Positions 9,928 to 18,866 are shown, numbered from the stretch's first letter. The stretch is DNA of 64,000 bases from Alphaproteobacteria bacterium (GCA_021774735.1 JAJFIS010000021.1:124001-188000); one strand, 5' to 3'. Notes: a model not told the origin generated them from the sequence alone. Made by a program: numbers and translations.

Positions 9928-11091
9928 ATGGCTTTTAAATCTATTGTAGATTTTGGCGATTTAACCGGTAAGACTGCGCTTGTGCGGGTTGACCTGAACG
10001 TGCCAATGACGGACGGCAAGGTTAGTGATGACACACGTTTGCAAGCGGTTAAGCCGACTGTGGACGCGCTCACAGCTAAAGGCGCTCGTGTTGTCCTACT
10101 GGCTCATTTTGGCCGCCCTAAAGGCCAGGTGGTGCCTGCAATGTCCCTCAAGCCTGTTGTGCCCGCGCTAGCAGCCGTATTGGGCTGTGCTGTGGGTTTC
10201 GTCGAACTCGGGGATGACCTACCACCAAGCGACGTGGTGGTGATGGAAAATACGCGCTTTGAACCGGGAGAAAGCTCCAATGACATCGAGCTAGCCAAAC
10301 GCTATGCCGCTTACGGCGATATTTATGTCAATGATGCTTTCAGCTGTGCCCACCGCGCCCATGCCTCCACCGAAGCGCTGGCACATTTGCTGCCATCCGC
10401 CGCAGGGGAAACTATGGCCGCTGAACTAGTGGCGCTTGAAAAAGTGCTCGGGGACCCTGTGCGCCCTGTTTGTGCCGTGGTTGGCGGCGCGAAGGTATCC
10501 AGCAAGCTTGCTGTGCTGGAAAATCTAGTCGAAAAGGTTGATCATCTGATTATCGGCGGCGGCATGGCCAATACTTTTTTGGCGGCCAAAGGCTATCATG
10601 TTGGCGCCAGCCTGTGTGAGCACGAGCTCACTGGAACAGCTCTGGCCATTCTTACTAATGCTGAAAAGCATGGCTGCAAAGTTCATTTGCCCAGCGATGT
10701 GGTGGTGGCGAAAGACTTCAGGGCCCATGCAGATAATGAGGTCAAAACCGTCGATAATGTGGCGGAAGATGAAATGATATTGGACGCGGGCCCCAGCAGC
10801 GCTGAGGCTTTAGGCTATATCATTGAAGGCTGCAAGACGCTGGTGTGGAACGGCCCTATGGGCGCGTTTGAGATGGAACCTTTTGATATGGCAACTGTGG
10901 CGCTTGCTCGCACAGCGGCGAAGGCGACTATTGAGGGCACATTGTTGTCTGTGGCTGGCGGCGGTGATACCGTGGCAGCCCTTGCCCACGCGGGTGTTCG
11001 CGGTGACTTCACCCATATTTCCACCGCAGGGGGCGCTTTCCTAGAATGGATGGAAGGGCGCACTTTGCCCGGCGTCGCGGCACTGGGGTAG
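9928..11091 (+). CDS. pgk: Phosphoglycerate kinase
   Basis: The 387-residue enzyme interconverts 1,3-bisphosphoglycerate and 3-phosphoglycerate with ADP/ATP. The N-terminal substrate loop is [10 protein letters not shown], with [10 protein letters not shown] and the FEPGESSND region. The C-terminal nucleotide domain has [10 protein letters not shown] and [11 protein letters not shown]. It starts 12 bases after gap and is almost surely co-transcribed. It is the last gene before a REP-like repeat and the convergent terminator of the next gene. Confidence 0.97.
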   Translation: MAFKSIVDFGDLTGKTALVRVDLNVPMTDGKVSDDTRLQAVKPTVDALTAKGARVVLLAHFGRPKGQVVPAMSLKPVVPALAAVLGCAVGFVELGDDLPPSDVVVMENTRFEPGESSNDIELAKRYAAYGDIYVNDAFSCAHRAHASTEALAHLLPSAAGETMAAELVALEKVLGDPVRPVCAVVGGAKVSSKLAVLENLVEKVDHLIIGGGMANTFLAAKGYHVGASLCEHELTGTALAILTNAEKHGCKVHLPSDVVVAKDFRAHADNEVKTVDNVAEDEMILDAGPSSAEALGYIIEGCKTLVWNGPMGAFEMEPFDMATVALARTAAKATIEGTLLSVAGGGDTVAALAHAGVRGDFTHISTAGGAFLEWMEGRTLPGVAALG

Positions 11092-11116
11092 GGGCACATA
11101 GGGAAAGTTCTTTTCT

Positions 11117-11299
11117 GTCACTCTGAACTTGTTTCAGAGTCTATGTTAGTCGTTGCACTCAATTGATTGATAGCCAGCTTAAGTGTTTTCCGTGGATGCT
11201 GCTTGTGGAGCAGACGTTTACGTCAAACAAGTTCAGCATGACGCTTATATAAAATGATAGATTCCTTTCCCTCAGGCTTCGCCTTCGCTGGGAATGACC
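11117..11299. repeat. REP-like palindromic intergenic element
   Basis: A non-coding block after pgk begins GTCACTCTGAACTTGTTTC and ends GGGAATGAC, so its tips are GTCA/TGAC. The left part folds as ACTCTGA(11120-11126)/TCAGAGT(11134-11140). CTGAACTTGTTT at 11123-11134 is repeated in inverse orientation as AAACAAGTTCAG at 11225-11236, a perfect 12-base arm. The right part has the GCTTCGCCTTCGC-type core. This resembles the dispersed CTGAACTTGTTTCAG repeats found between genes in many proteobacteria. Copy number elsewhere in the genome cannot be seen here. Confidence 0.7.
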
Positions 11300-11340
11300 A
11301 TTGAGGAAGTGCTGGAAATAATAAAAAATGTATAGCCAAA

Positions 11341-11372
11341 CAAAAACGCCGGGGTGTTGGCGGCCCCGGCGT
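11341..11372 (-). terminator. Rho-independent terminator of the Lys-rich exported protein gene
   Basis: ACGCCGGGG at 11346-11354 pairs perfectly with CCCCGGCGT at 11364-11372. On the minus strand the stem is followed by TTTTTG, the U-tract of an intrinsic terminator. It lies 29 bases beyond the stop codon of the gene at 11401-11814. Confidence 0.88.
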
Positions 11373-11400
11373 CCTAAAATTTTATAAAGTGCAGTATGAT

Positions 11401-11814
11401 TTAGTCGTCATGCTTCTCTTTATGCTCTTTATGCTTTTCTTTATATTCTTTGCGCTTCTCTTTATGCTTCATATGGCGTTCTTTTAGCTTTGCCATACAT
11501 TCGCCTTTCGCATCGCCTTCCATAGCTTCACATTTGGCTTTTTTCTTAGCCATTTTCTCTTTCATCTTGGCTTTATACGCGGCCTTCTTTTCAGCCATTT
11601 TCTTCTTGCAAGCGGCCATATCTTCGCCTTCCATGCCTTCGCAGTGCATTTTGTGCTTTTTCATCTTGTGCTTTTTCTTGTCTTTATCATCATCGAATAA
11701 GACAGGTGAAGCCAACGCAGCAGAAACTGAAATGGTTGTGTCTGCCTGCACCGCGCTAAAACCAAGTGTAGCGGCAGCGGCAATTGATAAGATTAGTGTT
11801 TTCCTGAGTAACAT
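11401..11814 (-). CDS. Exported Lys/His/Glu-rich protein with paired cysteine motifs
   Basis: No family is recognised. The 137-residue product starts with a Sec signal peptide (basic MLLRK, hydrophobic core, cleavage plausible after AVQA). The mature protein is extremely rich in Lys, Glu, His and Met. Two near-repeats stand out: CEGMEGEDMAAC and CEAMEGDAKGEC, each with cysteines 11 residues apart, separated by a Lys/Ala/Met helix. The C-terminus is a tract of KEKHKEHKEKHDD type. The pattern could bind metal or polyanions or form a periplasmic helical hairpin locked by disulfides, but this is inference. The gene is monocistronic, with its own terminator. Confidence 0.8.
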   Translation of the reverse strand: MLLRKTLILSIAAAATLGFSAVQADTTISVSAALASPVLFDDDKDKKKHKMKKHKMHCEGMEGEDMAACKKKMAEKKAAYKAKMKEKMAKKKAKCEAMEGDAKGECMAKLKERHMKHKEKRKEYKEKHKEHKEKHDD

Positions 11815-12200
11815 AGATATCTCCCATTAAAATTATTGTTAGACCCTAGCCTGCGCTTAGTTTGTCGAATAAAAAGGGAAATGTAAATATGTAACAATAT
11901 GTAACTTTAGCTTAATATTTTGGCAGAATTTTAGGGATGTTTGTAAGAGATTGATTTGTTACCGCTTTTATAGATTTTACTTTTAGTAGAGGTTTAAATA
12001 ATAATAATATTAGTGCCTTAATTGTCGTATAAATTTAGTTTTTAGGTCGAATTTAGGCTTAGAATTCTATAATAAGTGTTTTTTATAAAATATTTCCACC
12101 CATATTTTACCATACTAAGGGCAGCCAAATATATCGACCGCTTGCGCATTGGCAAAGCGCGGGGCATGGTGAAATAGATAAATTGCTTGAGGATAAATAG
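11815..12200. other. AT-rich intergenic region, divergent promoters
   Basis: These 386 bases separate two divergent genes and hold no convincing open frame. The sequence is strongly AT-rich, with long A/T runs between 11880 and 12110. A short GC-rich patch (CGCATTGGCAAAGCGCG) lies near 12145-12161. The region presumably carries the promoters of both flanking genes. No specific operator could be defined. Confidence 0.5.
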
Positions 12201-12743
12201 ATGTCAGACTTCTATACTGAAATAAGCGATAAAATTACCGCTTTTATCAAAGAGCAGTCGATATTTTTTGTTGCGACTGCGGCAGAATCTAGCCGGATTA
12301 ATCTAAGCCCAAAGGGCACGGATAGCTTTAGGGTGTTTGGTCCAAATTTGGTGGGCTATATGGATTTTACGGGTAGCGGCAATGAAACCAGCGCCCATAT
12401 CAAGCATGATGGCCGCGTGACGGTAATGTTAACCAGCTTTACCCGTAATCCATTGATCCTTCGGCTCTATGGTCAGGGTCGAGTGGCACGTCCTGGTTCT
12501 GCCGAATTCGAAGAGTATATTGGTGCCTTCCCTGAAGGAAAAGGCGTCCGACAAATTATCTTTATTGACGTAGAAACTGTGCAGACGAGCTGCGGATACG
12601 GCGTACCAGAGATGGATTTGGTCAAGGAACGCCCTACCATGCGGCGCTGGGCAGAAAAGAAAGGCGCAGACGCTATTTTGGAATATCAGCAGACAAAAAA
12701 TGCTGTCAGCATTGACGGCCTAGACAGTGGATTGAACGACTGA
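12201..12743 (+). CDS. Pyridoxamine 5'-phosphate oxidase-like flavin-binding protein
   Basis: The 180-residue protein looks like the PNPOx-like split-barrel family: ATAAESSRINLSPKG near the start, then GYMDFTGSGNETSAHI and VTVMLTSFTRNPLILRLYG. Members bind FMN or F420 and act as oxidoreductases, but many are uncharacterised. It lacks evidence for true PdxH function. The next gene begins two bases after its stop, so the two are co-transcribed. Confidence 0.8.
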   Translation: MSDFYTEISDKITAFIKEQSIFFVATAAESSRINLSPKGTDSFRVFGPNLVGYMDFTGSGNETSAHIKHDGRVTVMLTSFTRNPLILRLYGQGRVARPGSAEFEEYIGAFPEGKGVRQIIFIDVETVQTSCGYGVPEMDLVKERPTMRRWAEKKGADAILEYQQTKNAVSIDGLDSGLND

Positions 12744-12744
12744 A

Positions 12745-13281
12745 ATGGTTTGTGTGAATGCCTGTAATACGCCCGCTGGTCCTGATAGCTTAATCACTTT
12801 CAAGACTTGTTTGGATTTAGGCGAAGCGCATGTGCTGCGGTCGCTTCTCGATGCACATGGGATACCAGTTTATTTGGCTTCTGAGCATATGGCATCGGCC
12901 TATCCTTCGCTTGGTTATTTGGAAGCTATCCCTGTGCAAATCCGGGAGAGCGACCGAGCCCGAGCTGATGCTGTTATGGCGGATGTTGCGGTGATGCCCA
13001 ACCGGGCGGCTGAAGTTGCAGATGACCCTGATTTTTGCCCCAATTGTGGTAGCACCCATGTTTTCCGTTTCAGTGGAACAGTAAAGCGCTATTTTGGTCT
13101 CGCGGTTATGGAGCAGGAAATTGACAGCAAGTGGCGCTTATGTAAGCAGTGCGAACATAAATTCAGGCTGGGCGCTAGCCGTTTGGCGGCTAATCTTTGG
13201 CTCGCCTTCCTTTGGGGCGGAACATTGGCCGGCTTAACCCTCGGCCTATTGTTCGTCATTAATTGGCTAAAGTATCTTTAA
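12745..13281 (+). CDS. DUF2007-type protein with zinc ribbon and C-terminal membrane helix
   Basis: The 178-residue protein has an N-terminal DUF2007-like fold (LGEAHVLRSLLDAHGIPVYL). A four-cysteine zinc ribbon follows (CPNCGS ... CKQCEHKF, residues about 93-140), and a C-terminal hydrophobic helix ends the protein. DUF2007 proteins are annotated as putative signal-transducing proteins of unknown role. The ribbon and anchor suggest a membrane-tethered module. It follows the PNPOx-like gene with only one intervening base. Confidence 0.75.
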   Translation: MVCVNACNTPAGPDSLITFKTCLDLGEAHVLRSLLDAHGIPVYLASEHMASAYPSLGYLEAIPVQIRESDRARADAVMADVAVMPNRAAEVADDPDFCPNCGSTHVFRFSGTVKRYFGLAVMEQEIDSKWRLCKQCEHKFRLGASRLAANLWLAFLWGGTLAGLTLGLLFVINWLKYL

Positions 13282-13291
13282 AGGCACTCGC

Positions 13292-14656
13292 TTAGTAAGC
13301 AAATTCTTCAAACACTCGGCTGACATCGCCGCCCCACGGGCCGTTGAATTGCTTTAGCAATCTGTCCGCCGGGGTTTCACCTGTTTCAATGGTTTCATGC
13401 AGCGTATCTAAGAAGCCCTGTTCCGTTTCACCATTCGTGGAAAGCCGTGCCCGCGCTTTTAGGCCGGCGTCAGCAATGGTTAGAACCTCTCGCCCAATAT
13501 CCCGCAGGCTGCGGTCCCGGTGTTGGGTGATGAGGCCGAGCTTGGGCGCATCGTCGCGCATTTTCGATAGCTCTTCGATGTTCCAATCTTTAACCAAGTC
13601 CCACGCGGCTGCTTGGGAATCATTGTCATAAAGCAGGCCCGCCCAAAGCGCAGGCAGGGCGCAAAGTCGCGACCACGGCCCGCCATCAGCCCCGCGCATT
13701 TCCATATATGTCTTCACCCGCACTTCGGGGAACAGCGTCGTCATATGGTCGTTGAAATCGTCCATGGTTGGCAGTTCGCCGGGCAGGGCAGGCAGACGGC
13801 CATTCATAAAGTCGCGGAAACTTTGGCCCGATGTATCGATATACTCATTATTACGCTTAATAAAATACATGGGAACATCCAGCAGGTGATCCACCCAGCG
13901 CTCGAACCCCATACCGTCTTCAAAAACAAAGGGCAGCATGCCGCAGCGGTCTGGGTCCGTATCGGTCCAAACATGGCTGCGCAAACTCTGAAAACCATTG
14001 GGGCGGCCTTCTTTAAAGGGCGAATTGGCAAATAGGGCGGTGGCTAAAGGTTGCAGGGCGAGACCAATACGAAATTTTTTCACCATGTCGGCTTCACTAG
14101 CAAAGTCCAAATTAACTTGAACCGTGCAGGTGCGCAGCATCATATCCAGCCCCAAAGTGCCAACCTTGGGCATATAGGCACGCATGATGTCATAGCGTGA
14201 TTTGGGCATAATGGGCACTTCGTCACGTTTCAGCGTGGGGTGATAACCAAGGCCCAAGAAGCCAATGTCCAGTTCTTCGCCGATCGCTTTGGCTTGGCGC
14301 AAATGGCTTGATGTTTCGTCGCAGGCTTGGTGGATGGTCTCCAGCGGGGCGCCAGAAAGTTCAAACTGACCGCCGGGCTCAAGGGATATCGATGCGCCAT
14401 TTTGGGCTTCAGCGATGACATTTTCACCCTCATAAACTGGTGACCAGCCATAACGCTCATAGGCATTTAAAACGTCGCGTATTCCCGGCATTCCATTTTC
14501 CCCAAAATAGGAAAGCGGCGCGCCTGTAGAGCGGTGGAAAACAAATTTTTCATGCTCAGAGCCAATGCGCCAGTCATCTCGGTCCGGCGTGATCCCATTT
14601 TCGAGGTACCGGATAAGCTGTTCGCGTGATTCGACTAAAACTGGACCGTCAGACAT
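13292..14656 (-). CDS. gshA: Glutamate-cysteine ligase (plant/alphaproteobacterial type)
   Basis: The 454-residue protein matches the GCS2-like ligases of alphaproteobacteria and plants, which make gamma-glutamylcysteine from Glu, Cys and ATP, the first step of glutathione synthesis. Visible motifs include DDWRIGSEHEKF, ISLEPGGQFELSG, TCTVQVNLDF and TYMEMRGADGG. The length is normal. It is followed on the same strand, 130 bases upstream in transcription order, by a cysteine dioxygenase-like gene, so two cysteine-consuming enzymes lie together. Confidence 0.93.
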   Translation of the reverse strand: MSDGPVLVESREQLIRYLENGITPDRDDWRIGSEHEKFVFHRSTGAPLSYFGENGMPGIRDVLNAYERYGWSPVYEGENVIAEAQNGASISLEPGGQFELSGAPLETIHQACDETSSHLRQAKAIGEELDIGFLGLGYHPTLKRDEVPIMPKSRYDIMRAYMPKVGTLGLDMMLRTCTVQVNLDFASEADMVKKFRIGLALQPLATALFANSPFKEGRPNGFQSLRSHVWTDTDPDRCGMLPFVFEDGMGFERWVDHLLDVPMYFIKRNNEYIDTSGQSFRDFMNGRLPALPGELPTMDDFNDHMTTLFPEVRVKTYMEMRGADGGPWSRLCALPALWAGLLYDNDSQAAAWDLVKDWNIEELSKMRDDAPKLGLITQHRDRSLRDIGREVLTIADAGLKARARLSTNGETEQGFLDTLHETIETGETPADRLLKQFNGPWGGDVSRVFEEFAY

Positions 14657-14786
14657 ATGGTATACTCACTCTGCCACATTGTTTTTTGCAGGTTAAAGTG
14701 CAAGACACTATTTGGGCAAACAATCTTACCTAAAGTGACGCAATTGTTATGCTAATGATAAATCTATATATTGGCTCAAAAGTTGT

Positions 14787-15377
14787 TTAATGCTGGTAGG
14801 GCTCGGGACCATGCACGATATTGATCGCATATTGGTCTTGGCTTAAATCCATCCCATAAATATGGATGCTGACAGCGGCATCACCCGTGTGGTTATGCAG
14901 AGCGTGAATGCAGTCAGGGTCAGCGGACACGGCAACCACGGTGCCCGGCTTTGCGACGGTGATACAAGTGGGGGAAAGGGTTGTTGAGCCATCATCGTCG
15001 TGATTTTTGCAATAGCTGATATTGCTGATGCTGCCTGATTTTACCCCAACAACACCCCATGCGGCGTGCCCGTGAATGGGCGTGCAGGCACCCGGTGCCC
15101 AGATCAGGCAAAGAATGGTAAAGCGGCCTTCGGTATCGATATAAACAATACGGCGTTCATAGGCGCAATTGGGAACTTTGCTGGCAGTGCTTATGTGCTT
15201 AATTTCAGCTAGATGAGCTGATAAAAGAGCGCCAACATCATCCGGCGAGCTTTGCGCATCATGGTCAAGTTGATCTGAAATGGCTTCGCCTAGGTCCGAA
15301 AAGTCGGCCAAATCCAAAGCTGTTTGGTCATTAGATGAAACCTGATGCGGCGGTTGAACTGGTGTATGAATACCCAC
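14787..15377 (-). CDS. Cysteine dioxygenase-like thiol dioxygenase
   Basis: The 196-residue cupin has the iron-binding three-histidine arrangement of thiol dioxygenases: HGH in CTPIHGHAAWGVVGV and a later His in ALHNHTGDAAVSIHIYG. Such enzymes oxidise cysteine to cysteine sulfinate, or 3-mercaptopropionate in related members. Length and motifs fit, but substrate choice between the two cannot be settled by eye. It lies upstream of gshA on the same strand. A perfect AT-rich inverted repeat lies 75 bases before its start. Confidence 0.8.
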   Translation of the reverse strand: MGIHTPVQPPHQVSSNDQTALDLADFSDLGEAISDQLDHDAQSSPDDVGALLSAHLAEIKHISTASKVPNCAYERRIVYIDTEGRFTILCLIWAPGACTPIHGHAAWGVVGVKSGSISNISYCKNHDDDGSTTLSPTCITVAKPGTVVAVSADPDCIHALHNHTGDAAVSIHIYGMDLSQDQYAINIVHGPEPYQH

Positions 15378-15451
15378 TAAAACAATTCCTTAAATTTACT
15401 ATAGGGTGATTCTAGCAAATCACGCTTGGAATATGTTTTTTATTTTCACTG

Positions 15452-15484
15452 TCATAGAAATTATATTAGAATTAATTTCTATGA
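15452..15484. promoter_or_regulatory. Perfect 12-bp inverted repeat upstream of the thiol dioxygenase gene
   Basis: TCATAGAAATTA at 15452-15463 and TAATTTCTATGA at 15473-15484 are exact reverse complements, separated by nine bases. No U-tract follows on either strand, so an operator is more likely than a terminator. It lies between the stop of rsmE and the start of the dioxygenase gene, both on the minus strand. The binding protein is unknown. Confidence 0.6.
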
Positions 15485-15545
15485 TATTACTGTAAATTAG
15501 ATGATATAAATCACAATTTTGTTATTTGACGACATAAAATTACCT

Positions 15546-16292
15546 TTATGCCCAGTCGCCAAGAGTGCTTTGCCAAAGGCTGATAGCGGCAATGGCAGCG
15601 GTATCGGCGCGCAAAATACGCGGGCCAAGGGACACTGTCACACAGTTGGAAAGTCGTTTGATTTTTACGCGCTCTATATCTGAAAAGCCCCCTTCAGGGC
15701 CGATAAGGATAACCCACGGTTTCTTGCCAAATTTTGCTTCGGCCTTGATAAGGGCGCTTTGGGCACTGTGGCCGCTTAGGTCTTCATCGCAGAACATTAT
15801 TAAGCGGTTATCAGGCAGGCCTGCCAGAAACGCGTTTAGGCTCTCGGGGGCGCTGCATGCGGGCACATTTAAGCGACCACATTGCTCCGAAGCTTCCACC
15901 GCATTGGCTTTTAACCGCTCCAGTTTAACCCGGTCGGCGATGGTATATTCCGTCATGACGGGGGCCAAGTGGCAAACGCCAAGTTCGGTCGCTTTTTGGG
16001 CCATAAAGTCCAGCCGGGCTTTCTTGATAGGCGCAAAGGCGAGCCAAAGGTCTGGCGGGGAGGTTTGTGGCCGGTTTTGCTTAAGTAAAGTAAGCGACAC
16101 GGCTTTTCGGCTGATGGCCATGACTTCTGCGAGCCATTCACCGTCTCGGCCATTAAACAAAGCTAGAATAGTGCCCACCTTGACCCGCATGACTGTTGCT
16201 AGGTAATGGGTTTGGTCTTTGTCGAGGGTTATTGAAGTCCCAGCCAACAAGTCCGCATCGATGAAAAGTCTTATCTTCGCTGTATCTTTCAT
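15546..16292 (-). CDS. rsmE: 16S rRNA m3U1498 methyltransferase RsmE
   Basis: The 248-residue SPOUT-class enzyme methylates U1498 of 16S rRNA. The knotted SAM-binding motifs are present at the C-terminus: LIGPEGGFSDIE and VSLGPRILRADTA. The N-terminal PUA-like part begins RLFIDADLLAG. A longer in-frame start at 16442 would add 50 residues and overlap the divergent ubiA gene. The ATG at 16292 matches family starts and was used. Confidence 0.93.
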   Translation of the reverse strand: MKDTAKIRLFIDADLLAGTSITLDKDQTHYLATVMRVKVGTILALFNGRDGEWLAEVMAISRKAVSLTLLKQNRPQTSPPDLWLAFAPIKKARLDFMAQKATELGVCHLAPVMTEYTIADRVKLERLKANAVEASEQCGRLNVPACSAPESLNAFLAGLPDNRLIMFCDEDLSGHSAQSALIKAEAKFGKKPWVILIGPEGGFSDIERVKIKRLSNCVTVSLGPRILRADTAAIAAISLWQSTLGDWA

Positions 16293-16373
16293 CTCTGCTG
16301 AATGCCTATGTTTACGGGGGAATGTCAAGTCTGGCTTGACCCAGGTTGTTTTGCGCTTTAGCAGAACATAGGT

Positions 16374-17303
16374 ATGTGGAATAAAGAGAAAAATATTGTG
16401 CGCACCAAAGATGCGGTGGACGGCAGCTGGGTTTACCGGCATGCGCCGCTGCCTGTGCGGCCCTATTTGAAGCTGGCGCGGGTGGACCGGCCTGTGGGTA
16501 CATGGCTGTTGCTATGGCCGTGCTTGTGGTCCTTGTTGCTGGCTAGTGACGGTGTGGACTTTGATCTTGCACTTATCGCTCTTCTGTTTGCCATTGGGGC
16601 CTTGGTGATGCGCGGTGCGGGCTGCACTTATAATGATATTGTTGACCGCGATTTTGACGGCCAAGTGGACCGCACCAAAAGTAGGCCTATTCCGGCAGGG
16701 GAGGTATCCGTTCCCGGTGCTTGGCTTTTCATTGCATTTCAATGCCTGATTGGCCTCACCATTTTACTGCAATTTAATAAATTTGCGATTCTTGTGGGGT
16801 TTGGCTCGCTATTTTTGGTCGCGGTATACCCGTTCATGAAGCGCATCACCTATTGGCCGCAAGCATGGTTGGGGCTGACTTTTAATTGGGGGGCATTGCT
16901 CGGTTGGGCCGCTATTCGCGGCGAGCTAAGCCTAACGCCTATCCTGCTTTATTTTGGCGGGCTCTTTTGGACGCTTGGTTATGATACGATCTATGCCCAT
17001 CAAGACAAAGAAGATGATGCCCTCATTGGGGTGAAATCAACGGCCCTAGCACTGGGCTCACACACCAAGCATGCAGTGGCAGTTTTTTATGCATTTTTTG
17101 TCATTTCTCTTATTGCCATCGGAATGCTTGAAATGGCGGGCATTATCTATTACACGGGCGTGGCTGTGGCGGCTGGGCAGTTGACACATCAAATATTACG
17201 GGTGCGTATCGATGAGCCTGATAGCTGCTTAAATATTTTTCGCGCCAACATTGGTTTTGGCTGGATCCTGTTTATCACCCTGATAATTGATAAATGGTAT
17301 TAA
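16374..17303 (+). CDS. ubiA: 4-hydroxybenzoate polyprenyltransferase
   Basis: This 309-residue integral membrane enzyme attaches the polyprenyl tail to 4-hydroxybenzoate in ubiquinone synthesis. The first Asp-rich motif is NDIVDRDFDGQVDRT, with SRPIPAGE after it, and the second is YDTIYAHQDKEDD. Eight or nine hydrophobic helices fill the rest. It is divergent from rsmE with an 80-base shared promoter gap. The aerobic respiratory genes elsewhere in the window fit a quinone need. Confidence 0.93.
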   Translation: MWNKEKNIVRTKDAVDGSWVYRHAPLPVRPYLKLARVDRPVGTWLLLWPCLWSLLLASDGVDFDLALIALLFAIGALVMRGAGCTYNDIVDRDFDGQVDRTKSRPIPAGEVSVPGAWLFIAFQCLIGLTILLQFNKFAILVGFGSLFLVAVYPFMKRITYWPQAWLGLTFNWGALLGWAAIRGELSLTPILLYFGGLFWTLGYDTIYAHQDKEDDALIGVKSTALALGSHTKHAVAVFYAFFVISLIAIGMLEMAGIIYYTGVAVAAGQLTHQILRVRIDEPDSCLNIFRANIGFGWILFITLIIDKWY

Positions 17304-17343
17304 GCCCTAAATGGCGCAAGCTAGATAAATAAAGGACATAGGC

Positions 17344-17871
17344 ATGGACATTTCCAAAATACCCGTTGGGGAAAACCCGCCGTGGGATATTAATGTTATC
17401 GTCGAAGTGCCCGTTGGTACCGAGCCAGTAAAATATGAGCTCGATAAAGCGTCTGGTGCGCTGTTCGTTGATCGCATCATGCATACCAGCATGCGGTATC
17501 CGTGCAATTATGGCTTCATTCCCCACACATTGGCGGATGACGGTGACCCTGTGGACGTGCTGATTGCCAATAATACGCCCATTATGCCGGGTGCGGTGGT
17601 GCGCTGCCGCCCCATTGGGGTGTTGATCATGGAAGATGAAGCCGGGATGGACGAAAAGCTACTGATGGTGCCGGTTGACCAGCTAAACCCTTTTTACACC
17701 AAGGTTGAAACTTATACCGAATTACCAGAGGTTTACCTTGAGCGCATCAGCCACTTCTTTGCTCACTATAAAGACCTAGAGAAAAACAAATGGGTCAAGG
17801 TCATGGGCTGGGGCGACAAGCATAAAGCCGCTGAGCTCGTGCTTGCAGGCATGGAAGCCTATGTTGACTAA
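17344..17871 (+). CDS. ppa: Inorganic pyrophosphatase (family I)
   Basis: The 175-residue soluble enzyme hydrolyses pyrophosphate and drives biosynthetic reactions. The Mg-binding signature DDGDPVDVLI is present, as are the N-terminal VEVPVGTEPVKYE and the C-terminal KWVKVMGWG. The length is typical. A GGACATAGGC ribosome-binding region precedes the ATG. Its last bases overlap the stop of the convergent DUF418 fragment by four bases. Confidence 0.96.
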   Translation: MDISKIPVGENPPWDINVIVEVPVGTEPVKYELDKASGALFVDRIMHTSMRYPCNYGFIPHTLADDGDPVDVLIANNTPIMPGAVVRCRPIGVLIMEDEAGMDEKLLMVPVDQLNPFYTKVETYTELPEVYLERISHFFAHYKDLEKNKWVKVMGWGDKHKAAELVLAGMEAYVD

Positions 17872-18545
17872 CGTCGCATTGGCTGTTGCTGCATATAGGT
17901 TAAGCTGCGCCACAGCCATTCGAACGGGCCAAAGCGGTAATATTTAAGCCAGATGGGGCTCCAGATTAATTGCAAAGCCCAAATGCCGGCAACGACATAA
18001 AATATTTCATAGCCGAAAAGTGTGCCGTAAAGGCCAAAGCCGAAGCCATAGAATATGAACCCGCAGATGATGGATTGCATTAGGTAATTGGTCAGGGCCA
18101 TGCGTCCTGTTGCCGCCAAGGTGCTTTTTATGAAAGCACCAAAAGGGGCTTTGCAGAATAGCAAGATAAGCGCCAAATGCCCGAGCGCTAGGCTCAAGCG
18201 ACCTATGTCATAGGTGAAGGTGCCGCTGATTTGGGCCATGGCGCTGAAATCGGCTTGGTAAATAGTTAATGCTTCCCAATAATTGAGCGGAATGCCAATG
18301 CCGTAACCCAAAATGAGCATCCAAACATATTTGCGGGTCGGCACTTCCAGCGTCAAATATCCGGCGCGGAACATCAGGATGCCGATCAGCATCATGGCGA
18401 GAGCATCCCAGAATAATTGGAATATTGTAAATTTGGTTTGGAACATAAAGACCATGGGGGCGCTCTGATGCGCGCACGGGTGCAGGTTTAATACTATCTT
18501 CCATGGATGCCCCCCCAAGCTTTGAAAGGCGACCCTACCATCCAA
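17868..18545 (-). pseudogene. 5'-truncated DUF418 membrane protein
   Basis: The 225-codon frame contains the C-terminal DUF418 domain: AMMLIGILMFRAG, GRMALTNYLMQSI and GPFEWLWRSLTY. DUF418 proteins are normally about 400 residues, and the N-terminal membrane helices are missing. No matching N-terminal sequence was found in another frame upstream, because the PGPGW gene ends only 48 bases away. The frame is open back to that gene's TAA stop, in the same phase. The only starts are TTG at 18545 or ATG at 18455. A deletion remnant is the simplest reading; an expressed short protein cannot be excluded. Confidence 0.6.
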
Positions 18546-18593
18546 AGCAGAGCGCTGCCAATAGTATAGGTGAGCAAATGGAGTTGAGCTTAC

Positions 18594-18866
18594 TTAGGGA
18601 CGATCAAAATCTGTTGGTTCAGTTTCACGCAGAACGCGTTTATAGGGTGAAGGGGCCCGGCGGGTCATGCTGTCAAAGGCTTTATTGACCATGCGCGACT
18701 TTGTGCGCGTACGGCGCACCATGTTAGCAAAGCTTGGGGTCGTGGGGATCAAAAACAGCATTGCTATAAATATAAAAACAAGGCCAAAGGGTATGGGCGT
18801 CAATACGCCAATAAAACCAATCAATAGAAAAAAGAAGCCAAGAATGCGGCACAAAAATCGGGTCAT
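18594..18866 (-). CDS. PGPGW-type small membrane protein
   Basis: The 90-residue protein has an N-terminal hydrophobic hairpin with the motif GFIGVLTPIPFGLVFI, similar to the PGPGW family of putative transmembrane proteins. A basic C-terminal tail of about 45 residues follows. The function is unknown. The truncated DUF418 frame follows directly in the same reading phase. Confidence 0.7.
   Translation of the reverse strand: MTRFLCRILGFFFLLIGFIGVLTPIPFGLVFIFIAMLFLIPTTPSFANMVRRTRTKSRMVNKAFDSMTRRAPSPYKRVLRETEPTDFDRP

Noticed and set aside
13613-14035. 140-codon plus-strand frame inside gshA
   Set aside because: It is antisense to the ligase, and its composition mirrors the real gene.
15565-16206. 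213-codon plus-strand frame inside rsmE
   Set aside because: It is opposite to RsmE, with Ser/Arg-rich low-complexity product typical of an antisense shadow.
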